Made by a program: the position numbers and the translations under genes. Shown one piece after another: positions 56,777 to 64,000 of a stretch of DNA of 64,000 bases. Each line of letters starts with the position of its first letter. The first letter of the stretch is position 1. Source of the stretch: Spirochaetota bacterium. GTDB lineage: Bacteria; Spirochaetota; Spirochaetia; Treponematales; UBA12059. The stretch lies in contig JAKLDN010000003.1 in assembly GCA_022703505.1 (NCBI GenBank), forward strand, positions 62,001-126,000, given 5' to 3'. A model generated the notes under the pieces. It was not told the DNA's origin, searched no databases, and saw only the letters and a list, made by a program, of their open reading frames with translations.

Positions 56777-58024
56777 CTAGAATTGGAATTCCCTCTGCAG
56801 CCGGGGGACCGCCGATGAGGCCGAGGAACGGACTCCGGGGCCCCCGGAGCCCGGAGCGGCAAGGAGGGCCCGGAGCCGATCCGGATCCCCTTCGATCCCC
56901 GCGGAGGATCCGCGGACCGCGACGAAGTGCCGGGCCCGCTTCCACGCGATCCCCAGCCGGGGCAGGACCTCCAGGGAGAGCCCCCCGGCCCGCCGGGTCT
57001 CCAGGATCCGGGCGGCTCCGGTCACGCCGATTCCGGGCACTCGGAGGAGCTCCTCCCGGCCCGCCCGGGCCAGGTCCACCGGGAAGGCCTCGGGGTGGCG
57101 CAGGGCCCAGGCGGTCTTCGGGTCCAGGGACGCGTCCAGGTTCGGCTCCGACTCCCCCGCGATCTCGTCCACCGAAAACCCGTAGAACCGCAGGAGCCAG
57201 TCCGCCTGGTAGAGCCGGTGTTCCCGGAGCAGGGGAGGGGTTCCGGACGGCAGCCGGGGATCCCGGTTGACGGGCACGAAGGCGGAGTAGTAGACGCGCC
57301 GGAGGCCCAGCTTCCCGTACAGGCCGGAGGCGAGGCGGAGGACCGTGCGGTCGGGCTCCGGGGAGGCTCCCACGATGATCTGGGTGCTCTGCCCCGCGGG
57401 GGCGAACCTCGGGGTGCCCCGACCCGGTCCGGCCGCCTCCCGGATCTCGCCGGAGAGGAAGCGCATGGCCCCGAGGATCTCGCCCCCGTCCTTCTGGGGA
57501 GCCAGGGCCGCCAGGCTGTCCGAGGTCGGGAGCTCCAGATTGGCGGACAACCGGTCGGCCCAGCGTCCCGCCTCCCGGAGGGCCCGCTCCCCGGACCCGG
57601 GTATCGCCTTCAGGTGGATATACCCCCCGAAGCCCTCGTCCCTCCGGAGCCGCCGGGCCACCTCGGTCAGCCGGTCCATCACGATGTCGGGATCCGCGAA
57701 GATCCCCGAGGATAGGAAAAGCCCCTCGACGTAGTTCCGGCGGTAGAACTCCTTGGTGATCCGGATGAGCTCCTCGGCGGTGAAGGAGGTCCGGGGGATG
57801 TCCGCGCCCGCCCGGTTCGGGCAGTAGGCGCAGTCCAGGCGGCAGACGTTGGAATAGAGGACCTTGATCAGGGAGACGCAGCGGCCGTCCCCGGTCCAGG
57901 AGTGGCAGATCCCCGAGGGGGTGCAGGCCCCCCGGGAGGATGCGCGGTCCGATCCGCTGGAGGCGCAGGAGGCGTCGTACCGGGCCCCCGCCGCCAGGAT
58001 CGAGAGTTTTTCGGATAGGTCCAT
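56777..58024 (-). CDS. Putative DNA modification/repair radical SAM protein (TIGR03916-type)
   Basis: 415 aa. The radical-SAM cluster is in SNVCRLDCAYCPNRAG (C-x3-C-x2-C), with a further Cys-rich N-terminus (SCASSG, GACTPSGICHSW, GRCVSL) that may hold a second cluster. The C-terminal third has helix-hairpin-helix DNA-binding motifs (LLRVPGIGVTGAARILETRRAG and LPRLGIAWKRARHFVAVRG). Partner of the DUF4130 gene downstream. The ATG has no ribosome site; a -10 box lies 6 nt upstream inside a palindrome. Confidence 0.9.
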   Translation of the reverse strand: MDLSEKLSILAAGARYDASCASSGSDRASSRGACTPSGICHSWTGDGRCVSLIKVLYSNVCRLDCAYCPNRAGADIPRTSFTAEELIRITKEFYRRNYVEGLFLSSGIFADPDIVMDRLTEVARRLRRDEGFGGYIHLKAIPGSGERALREAGRWADRLSANLELPTSDSLAALAPQKDGGEILGAMRFLSGEIREAAGPGRGTPRFAPAGQSTQIIVGASPEPDRTVLRLASGLYGKLGLRRVYYSAFVPVNRDPRLPSGTPPLLREHRLYQADWLLRFYGFSVDEIAGESEPNLDASLDPKTAWALRHPEAFPVDLARAGREELLRVPGIGVTGAARILETRRAGGLSLEVLPRLGIAWKRARHFVAVRGSSAGIEGDPDRLRALLAAPGSGGPGVRSSASSAVPRLQREFQF

Positions 58025-58029
58025 TGAAT

Positions 58030-58059
58030 GACTATACAACCGTATAGTCTTTCTGGCAA
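58030..58059 (-). promoter_or_regulatory. Promoter with 20-bp palindromic operator, radical-SAM/DUF4130 operon
   Basis: TTGCCA (58059-58054), 17 bp, TATAGT (58036-58031) on the minus strand, 6 nt before the ATG. A perfect inverted repeat GACTATAC/GTATAGTC with a 4-nt centre (58049-58030) covers the -10 box. A repressor bound here would block RNA polymerase. It does not match a LexA box I know. Confidence 0.65.
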
Positions 58060-58139
58060 GGAGACCCGATGGAGGGGCCGGGACCCCTGATTCCCGGAGA
58101 GTCCCGGGACCCCGGATCGGCCGCGCGAATTTGCCGAGA

Positions 58140-58168
58140 TTGACAGCCGCCGGGGGCCGGTGTACAGT
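58140..58168 (+). promoter_or_regulatory. Promoter of the ABC-F leader transcript
   Basis: TTGACA (58140-58145), 17 bp, TACAGT (58163-58168), then 6 nt to the ATG at 58175. The -35 is a perfect consensus and the spacing optimal. Confidence 0.65.
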
Positions 58169-58174
58169 GGGGCC

Positions 58175-58279
58175 ATGATCGGTTCGTATGCATTGGAGTC
58201 CGTGCTCTCCGTCCGCTCCGCGGGAGGGGACCTGTCCGACAGGATAGGTGTGCCCGCAGGATCGGTTGGAGATATTTGA
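58175..58279 (+). CDS. 34-aa leaderless reading frame upstream of the ABC-F gene (candidate leader peptide)
   Basis: ATG at 58175, exactly 6 nt after the -10 box, then 34 codons (begins MIGSYALESVLSVRS, ends GSVGDI) and TGA at 58277. There is no Shine-Dalgarno site, so translation would be leaderless. The frame ends 23 nt before a strong terminator. Its arrangement fits a regulatory leader peptide for the ABC-F gene; it could also be chance within a non-coding RNA of about 160 nt. Confidence 0.4.
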   Translation: MIGSYALESVLSVRSAGGDLSDRIGVPAGSVGDI

Positions 58280-58302
58280 GAAAAGCTTCAATCGAACGCA
58301 CC

Positions 58303-58337
58303 GCGCGGCCGCCTACGGACGGCCGCGCTTTTTTTTT
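58303..58337 (+). terminator. Strong intrinsic terminator in the ABC-F leader
   Basis: Perfect 9-bp stem GCGCGGCCG/CGGCCGCGC (58303-58311, 58320-58328) with an 8-nt loop, followed by nine T. It lies between the 58140 promoter and the ABC-F start at 58517. GCGCGGCCG recurs just downstream (near 58355), which could compete for pairing with the right arm. Confidence 0.85.
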
Positions 58338-58368
58338 CCGGCATTTCCGGATAGGCGCGCGGCCGTCC

Positions 58369-58496
58369 CCCTCGGTTCGAGGGTCGTCCCTCCGGCTCCT
58401 GAGCCGGAGGCGAGGAACCGCAGGGGCCGCACCTACCCTGCCCGGATCGGGCCGGGATGCCGGGGCTGTCCAAAAAGCACAGTCGGTTTTTTGGAC
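58369..58496 (+). promoter_or_regulatory. Hairpin-rich 5' region of the ABC-F gene
   Basis: After the terminator come CCCTCG/CGAGGG (58369-58383), a 10-bp near-perfect stem CCTCCGGCTC/GAGCCGGAGG (58389-58410), and GTCCAAAAA/TTTTTGGAC (58468-58496). The last stem ends 9 nt before the AAGGAG ribosome site. No second promoter is evident, so ABC-F expression may depend on readthrough of the terminator. Confidence 0.5.
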
Positions 58497-58516
58497 ACCC
58501 GAGAAAAGGAGTCGTG

Positions 58517-60439
58517 ATGCCGCTGTTGGAATGCAGGAACGTGGGAAAGGATTTCGGAGGGGAACCGGTGCTCACCGGGGTGTCCCTGTCCTTGGAGCCG
58601 GGCTCCAAGACCGCCCTGGTGGGACGCAACGGGACCGGCAAGACCACCCTGGTGCGCATCCTCCTGGGCTTGGACGAGGATTTCCGGGGAACCGTGATCC
58701 GGGCCCCCCGGATCCGGGTCGGCTATGTCCCCCAGCACGTCGAACCCCCCGAGGGCGTATCGGCCCTGGAATGGCTCCTGAATGAGGTCAAAGAGGAGCG
58801 CTCCCGCCTCGTACGCCTGGAACACGAAATGGCCGACGGGTCCGGGGCCGCCCTGGAGCGGCTCTTGGCGGAATACGGGGCTCTCCGGGAAGCCTACGAG
58901 GAGAGGAACGGAGACCTAGCGGAGGACCAGGCCCGGCGCCTGCTTTCCCGGGCGGGCCTGGCGGGAACCGCGGACCGGGAGGCCGCCCGGCTCTCCGGGG
59001 GGGAGCGAAACGTCCTGGCCCTGGTCAAGGCCCTGATGGAGAATCCCGACCTCCTGGTGCTGGACGAGCCCGGGAACCACCTGGACTTCTGGGGGCTTTC
59101 CTGGCTCGAGGACTTCCTCCGGGGCCTGCCCAAGGCGGTGCTCCTGGTCTCCCATAACCGGTGGCTGATCGACCGGGTCGCGGATCGCGTACTGGAGCTG
59201 GAGGGCGGGAAGCTCGCGGAATACGCGGGCGGGTATTCCGCCTATCGCATGGAGAAACTGCGGCGTGCCGCCGGGCAGGGCGCGGACTGGCAGGCGGACC
59301 GGAAGCGGATCGAGCGCCTGGAAGAGCTGGTCCGCCGCTTCGAGCAGATAGCCCGGGCCCGCCCCGATCCCGCCTGGGGGAAGCGCCTTAGGGCCCGCCG
59401 CAGCCAGCTGGCCCGGGAGAAAGAAGCGGCCACGCAAAAACCCGTGCTGGACGGGCGCCGCATCGAGCTCGACTTCCGGGACGCGGATTCCCGCTCGGAC
59501 ATCGCCCTGGACGTGCGAGGATACTCGAAGTCCTTCGGGGACAGAGCTCTCTTCGACGCCGCGTCCCTGGATGTTTTGACCGGGGAGCGGGTCGCCCTGG
59601 TAGGGCGGAACGGGTCCGGAAAGACGACCTTCCTCAAGGATCTCGTCGAGCACGGGAACTGGGATCACGGAATTCTCCGGATCGGCCCGAGCATGCGGGT
59701 GGGGTACTGCGCCCAGGACCGCACGGTCTTCCGCCCCGAGCGCACGGTGGTTCAGGAGTTCGAGGCCCTGGACGCCAAGCGGGAGGAGACCTGGAAGCTC
59801 CTCAAGCGGTTCCTCTTCCGCCCCGAGGACCTGGACCGCCGGATCGACACCCTCTCCGGAGGGGAGCTCAACCGGCTCCAGCTGGCCCGGGCTGTCTACC
59901 TCAAGGCCAACCTCCTCATCCTGGACGAGCCCACGAACCACATGGACATCCCGGGCTGCGAGGCTGTGGAGGACGGGCTTGCCGAGTACCCCGGAACCAT
60001 TTTAGCGGTTTCCCACGACCGGTATTTCCTGGAGAAGGTCGCGGACCGGGTGGTCCTGCTGGAGGACGGCCGGTTCGTGCCGTACGAAGGCACCTTCTCC
60101 GAGTTCTGGAGGGACCTGGGTTCGACCCGGGCCGGCGCCGCTCGGGGCCTTGCGGGCCGGGGACAGAGCTTGAAGATCGCGGAACGGGGACAGAGCTCAA
60201 AAAAGGGAGATGCGACTGTGGAGGAAGGCCCCGGGACGCGGTCGAAGGGCTCGAAACGGCCGGAAGGGGGACAGAGCTCCGTGGAGGACCGCATCCAAGC
60301 CCTCGAGGCGGAAAAGGCGGTCCTGGAGGCCCGAGCCGCGGAGCTCTTCCAGACCCGGGACTTCAAGGGCTCCAGCCGCGTTACCCTGGACCTGGAGAAG
60401 CTGAACCGGAGGATAGAGAAGCTGTACGGGGAACTGTAA
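58517..60439 (+). CDS. ABC-F family ATPase (Uup/EttA type)
   Basis: 640 aa with two ABC domains and no membrane segments. First domain: GRNGTGKTTLVR, SGGERNVLALVKAL, LLVLDEPGNHLDF. Second: GRNGSGKTTFLKD, SGGELNRLQLARAVY, LLILDEPTNHMDI. The linker (about 230-330) is Arg/Glu-rich and helical as in ABC-F, where it enters the ribosome E site. The C-terminal 40 residues form a coiled coil (RIQALEAEKAVLEARAAELF). A Gly/Ser/Lys-rich stretch before it holds three GGGGACAGAGCT repeats. ATG 58517 has AAGGAG 5 nt upstream; an earlier ATG (58457) lies within a leader hairpin. Confidence 0.93.
   Translation: MPLLECRNVGKDFGGEPVLTGVSLSLEPGSKTALVGRNGTGKTTLVRILLGLDEDFRGTVIRAPRIRVGYVPQHVEPPEGVSALEWLLNEVKEERSRLVRLEHEMADGSGAALERLLAEYGALREAYEERNGDLAEDQARRLLSRAGLAGTADREAARLSGGERNVLALVKALMENPDLLVLDEPGNHLDFWGLSWLEDFLRGLPKAVLLVSHNRWLIDRVADRVLELEGGKLAEYAGGYSAYRMEKLRRAAGQGADWQADRKRIERLEELVRRFEQIARARPDPAWGKRLRARRSQLAREKEAATQKPVLDGRRIELDFRDADSRSDIALDVRGYSKSFGDRALFDAASLDVLTGERVALVGRNGSGKTTFLKDLVEHGNWDHGILRIGPSMRVGYCAQDRTVFRPERTVVQEFEALDAKREETWKLLKRFLFRPEDLDRRIDTLSGGELNRLQLARAVYLKANLLILDEPTNHMDIPGCEAVEDGLAEYPGTILAVSHDRYFLEKVADRVVLLEDGRFVPYEGTFSEFWRDLGSTRAGAARGLAGRGQSLKIAERGQSSKKGDATVEEGPGTRSKGSKRPEGGQSSVEDRIQALEAEKAVLEARAAELFQTRDFKGSSRVTLDLEKLNRRIEKLYGEL
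60159..60279. repeat. Three GGGGACAGAGCT repeats in the ABC-F C-terminal linker
   Basis: Copies at 60159-60170, 60186-60198 and 60267-60279, encoding the repeated residues GQSL/GQSS. The first two are 27 nt apart and separated by GAAGATCGCGGAAC, similar to the flank of the copy at 45818. Other matches: 21479, 40303, 59537, and 50660 (reverse). Confidence 0.8.
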
Positions 60440-60551
60440 AAAAAGGCCGGTCTTTCGACCGGCCCGCCCTGTGAAGGTGCCGGGACACTCCATAGTAAAC
60501 TGGGAGGGGAACTATGGAATGCCTCCGACACTCTTTTTATCGGCTGAATCC
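60438..60551 (-). ncRNA. Candidate antisense-strand small RNA upstream of gapA
   Basis: A perfect 8-bp stem GGCCGGTC/GACCGGCC with GAAA tetraloop (60464-60445) is followed on the minus strand by TTTTTTT, but no minus-strand gene precedes it. About 50 nt upstream is a second hairpin CCATAGT/ACTATGG (60517-60490) with a C-rich loop (TCCCCTCCC). A weak promoter, TTCCAA-17 bp-TAAATT (60586-60558), would give an RNA of about 110 nt. The stem may also help end ABC-F transcription, but it lacks a U-run in that direction. Confidence 0.4.
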
Positions 60552-60606
60552 ATGGTAAATTTATCACTTTTTGTGGATACTTGGAAGGGATTTCGGTACG
60601 GCCTGA

Positions 60607-60635
60607 TTGACGCTAAAAGTCCTATTCGATACGTT
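60607..60635 (+). promoter_or_regulatory. Possible promoter of gapA-pgk-tpiA
   Basis: TTGACG (60607-60612), 17 bp, TACGTT (60630-60635). The -10 is poor; TATACG and TATAGA occur further downstream at non-ideal spacing. The region is AT-rich relative to the genome, consistent with a promoter zone. Confidence 0.3.
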
Positions 60636-60652
60636 TCTATACGGAATTATAG

Positions 60653-61747
<1,095 letters not shown>

Positions 61748-61802
61748 GATCCCGGGGCGCGGGCCGGAACGGCACCGCGCCCCGCTCATTCCGGAGAACC
61801 CC

Positions 61803-63065
61803 ATGATCAAGACCATCAAGGATATCGAGCTGACGGGCAAGCGGATCGTCATGCGCGTGGACTTCAACGTCCCCATGAAGGACGGGAAGGTCCAGGACGA
61901 CACCCGGATCACCGCCTCCCTGCCCACGATCCGGTACTGCCTGGAGAAGGGCGTGAAAAGTCTGGTCCTCATGAGTCACCTCGGAGATCCGAAGAAGGAC
62001 TCCAAGAAGGCCAAGGAGAAGGCGGAAAAGGACGGCAAGCCCTGGGACGAGGAGAAGTACCTGGCGGGCAAGCACCGGATGCGCCCCGTGGCGGAGCACT
62101 TCTCGAAGGTCCTCGGCAAGCCCGTGGTCTTCGCGGGAGAGGATTCCTGCTACGGCAAGAAGGCCTTCATCGAGTCCCAGCCCGCCGGAACGGTGGTCAT
62201 GCTGGAGAACACCCGGTTCCACAAGGAGGAGACCAGCGAGGACCCGGCCGAGCGGGACAAGCTGGCCCGGGAACTGGCCGCCTACGGAGAGATCTTCGTG
62301 AACGACGCCTTCGGCACGGCCCACCGGGACCACGCCTCCACGGCCAGCGTCTCCAAATTCCTGCCCGTGTCCGTGGGGGGCTTCCTGATGGCCAAGGAGG
62401 TCGAGTACCTGGAACCCATGGTCGTGAATCCGCCCAAGCCCATGGTTGCGGTCATCGGGGGGGCCAAGGTTTCCTCCAAGATCGCGGTCCTGGAAAGCCT
62501 GCTCAAGAACGCCTACGCCCTGGTCATCGGGGGCGGGATGGCCTACACCTTCCTCCGCGCCCTGGGCAAGAAGACCGGGAAGTCCCTGGTGGAGGAGGAC
62601 ATGATCCCCACCGCCCGGTCCATCCTGGACGCCGCGTCCTCCGCGGGGGTCGAGATCGTCCTGCCCCTGGACCACGTCTGCGCCGCGGTCTTCGACGCCT
62701 CGGCGGCCCCGGTGGCCGTGGACGGCCTGGACATCCCGGACGACCTGATGGGCATGGACGTCGGCCCCAAGACCCTGTCCAAGTATGCCAAGGTCCTGGC
62801 CTCCGCCAAGAGCATCGTATGGAATGGGCCGGTCGGGGTCTTCGAGTTCGAGGCCTTCTCCAAAGGCACCGGCGAGGTGGCCAAGCTCGTGGCCCAGGCC
62901 ACGGGACGCGGAGCCGTGACCGTGGTCGGCGGGGGGGATTCCGTGGCGGCGGTCAACAAGTTCGGCCTGGCCGACAAGATGAGCCACGTGTCCACGGGGG
63001 GCGGCGCCAGCCTCGAACTCCTGGAGGGCAAGAAGCTCCCGGGCATCGAGGTCTGCAGAAAATAA
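61803..63065 (+). CDS. pgk: Phosphoglycerate kinase
   Basis: 420 aa. [23 protein letters not shown] (substrate-binding Asp/Asn), [18 protein letters not shown] (longer than the usual SHLGRP), [32 protein letters not shown], and the nucleotide-binding [16 protein letters not shown]-generating step of glycolysis. It lies 55 nt after gapA; no terminator was seen in the gap. Confidence 0.97.
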   Translation: MIKTIKDIELTGKRIVMRVDFNVPMKDGKVQDDTRITASLPTIRYCLEKGVKSLVLMSHLGDPKKDSKKAKEKAEKDGKPWDEEKYLAGKHRMRPVAEHFSKVLGKPVVFAGEDSCYGKKAFIESQPAGTVVMLENTRFHKEETSEDPAERDKLARELAAYGEIFVNDAFGTAHRDHASTASVSKFLPVSVGGFLMAKEVEYLEPMVVNPPKPMVAVIGGAKVSSKIAVLESLLKNAYALVIGGGMAYTFLRALGKKTGKSLVEEDMIPTARSILDAASSAGVEIVLPLDHVCAAVFDASAAPVAVDGLDIPDDLMGMDVGPKTLSKYAKVLASAKSIVWNGPVGVFEFEAFSKGTGEVAKLVAQATGRGAVTVVGGGDSVAAVNKFGLADKMSHVSTGGGASLELLEGKKLPGIEVCRK

Positions 63066-63080
63066 GATAAGGAGAGCTCA

Positions 63081-63830
63081 ATGCGTTCCTATTACGTCGC
63101 GGGCAATTGGAAGATGCACAAGACCGTCGGAGAGTCCGTGGCCCTGGCCAAGGCCCTGGCCGCCGCCCTGGCGGACTGCGGGGAGAAGGTCATGATCGCC
63201 CCGGCCTTCACCTCCCTGGCCGCCGTGGCCGAGGCCCTCCGGGGTTCGAAGCTGATCCTGGGGGCCCAGAACATGGCCGTGGAGGAGCAGGGCGCCCACA
63301 CCGGGGAGGTTTCCGTCCTGATGCTCAAGGACCTCGGGGTCCGGGCCGTGATCCTGGGCCATTCCGAGCGTCGCCATACCTATGGGGAATCCGACGCCTT
63401 GGTGAATCGCAAGGTCAGGCTGGCCCTGGCCCACGGCCTGGAGCCGATCCTCTGCGTCGGGGAGACCCTGGAAGAACGGGAGGCGGGCCGTCTGGAAGAG
63501 GTCGTGGGAACCCAGCTGAGGGAGGGCCTGGCGGGAGTCTCCCCCGAGGACTTCAAGCGGGTCACCATCGCCTACGAGCCCGTCTGGGCCATCGGGACCG
63601 GGAAGACCGCCACCCCCGAGGACGCGGATTCCGTGCACGCCTTCTGCCGAAAGGTCCTCGCGGAGCTCTACGGACCGTCCGCCGCCAAGTCCGCCTGCAT
63701 CCAGTACGGCGGATCGGTCAAACCGGAGAACGCCGCGGCCCTCATGGCCAAGCCGAATATCGACGGTGCCCTGGTGGGAGGCGCGAGCCTCAAGCCCGAA
63801 TCCTTCGTACCCATCGCCAAGTTCCGGTAG
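63081..63830 (+). CDS. tpiA: Triosephosphate isomerase
   Basis: 249 aa. VAGNWKMHKT (catalytic Lys), ILGHSERRHTYGE (catalytic His), AYEPVWAIGTGKTATPE (catalytic Glu), and YGGSVKPENAAALM phosphate loop. It starts 15 nt after pgk with AAGGAGAG upstream, so it is co-transcribed. Confidence 0.97.
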   Translation: MRSYYVAGNWKMHKTVGESVALAKALAAALADCGEKVMIAPAFTSLAAVAEALRGSKLILGAQNMAVEEQGAHTGEVSVLMLKDLGVRAVILGHSERRHTYGESDALVNRKVRLALAHGLEPILCVGETLEEREAGRLEEVVGTQLREGLAGVSPEDFKRVTIAYEPVWAIGTGKTATPEDADSVHAFCRKVLAELYGPSAAKSACIQYGGSVKPENAAALMAKPNIDGALVGGASLKPESFVPIAKFR

Positions 63831-63846
63831 GGCAGGGGCTTGCCTA

Positions 63847-63875
63847 TTGATCCTGCGGGCGGTACGCGTTATTAT
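63847..63875 (+). promoter_or_regulatory. Promoter of secG
   Basis: TTGATC (63847-63852), 17 bp, TATTAT (63870-63875). The leader of about 65 nt includes the hairpin GCCCC-GAA-GGGGC just after the start point. Confidence 0.6.
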
Positions 63876-63947
63876 GCCTTGCCCCGAAGGGGCGCGCGGC
63901 GGGCGGTATGACCCGCGGCCGCGGAATCCGTCGACGGAGTCTAATCC

Positions 63948-64000
63948 ATGGGTCTTTTAAGCATCATCCTTCTGGTCTTCTTCATCATCGTCTCGGTCCT
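63948..64000 (+). CDS. secG: Preprotein translocase subunit SecG, 5' end only
   Basis: The window holds the first 17 codons plus two bases: MGLLSIILLVFFIIVSV, the first transmembrane helix of SecG. GGAG lies about 9 nt before the ATG. tpiA-secG adjacency is common in bacteria, which supports the call. The gene continues beyond the window. Confidence 0.8.
   Translation, partial: MGLLSIILLVFFIIVSV

Noticed and set aside
58160-58340. The RNA upstream of ABC-F as 4.5S SRP RNA, 6S RNA or tmRNA
   Set aside because: The SRP helix-8 sequence, a long central 6S bubble and tmRNA ends were all looked for and not seen.
58366-58460. A tRNA, suggested by GGTTCGA near 58374
   Set aside because: The loop would be 5 nt and no acceptor, D or anticodon arms can be arranged around it.
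60514-60558. 14-codon frame after GGGAGGGG in the gapA upstream region, as a possible leader peptide
   Set aside because: The ribosome site lies in the loop of a hairpin and no convincing promoter places it on the gapA transcript. Too short to support.

Overview
The window is chromosomal DNA from a high-GC spirochaete. Evidence for this is the flagellar block flhB(end)-flhA-flhF-flhG-(membrane protein)-fliA-fapA, a GAPDH with the long spirochaete-type insertions, bactofilin, many TPR proteins, an apolipoprotein N-acyltransferase, and gene neighbourhoods that, from memory only, match Treponema (murG/cvpA/AtoSC-type kinase-regulator; rpsT-hup-lnt; rho-rpmE). Base composition is far above that of most treponemes and would suit a high-GC Spirochaeta/Treponema relative; species cannot be assigned. 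No rRNA, tRNA, CRISPR array, integrase or transposase was seen. Codon use looks uniform, so nearly all of the window reads as core genome.

Layout: 1-11087 (+) is the end of a flagellar operon, closing with a divergent Hsp70 and a J-domain/HEAT-like protein. 11107-18164 (-) is a tightly coupled operon pgi-murG-cvpA-DNA polymerase III delta'-like-histidine kinase-NtrC-type regulator. 18355-25324 holds a PilZ protein, recQ, nth, a secreted protein, nrnA, a sigma-like protein behind a candidate sigma-54 promoter, and rdgB. 25404-31740 (-) is rpsT-hup-lnt-response regulator-small protein-bactofilin-pncC-rho-rpmE. 31905-38949 has plsC, a zinc-ribbon protein, a ParB-like/phosphoesterase/TPR operon and two TPR proteins. 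39080-44649 (-) is mutL and a pair of outer-membrane beta-barrel proteins. 44853-53130 has a PyrF-PyrE fusion, an Rrf2 regulator, rlmK-like, rex, a cation/proton antiporter-EIIA fusion, a PRTase-like protein and an FAH-family enzyme. 53117-58024 (-) is feoAB plus a Cys-rich protein, then a DUF4130/radical-SAM pair. 58517-64000 (+) is an ABC-F ATPase, gapA-pgk-tpiA and the start of secG.

The most unusual content lies between or across genes. (i) Two copies of a ~137-bp three-hairpin element sit between convergent genes and supply stop codons to their neighbours. (ii) Six genes, including mutL, nth and the radical-SAM gene, have a -10 hexamer exactly 6 nt before the ATG and no Shine-Dalgarno site, which predicts leaderless mRNAs. 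(iii) Two intrinsic terminators point away from any annotated gene (upstream of rex and of gapA) and probably end small RNAs; both predicted RNAs expose a CCUCC-type loop complementary to ribosome-binding sites. (iv) A leaderless 34-codon reading frame followed by a strong terminator precedes the ABC-F gene, as in attenuation systems. (v) A GGGGACAGAGCT word recurs, concentrated in the interdomain linkers of two proteins.

Promoter, RNA and operator calls come from visual pattern matching and were not scored by software. Protein calls rest on recognised motifs; no database search was run.
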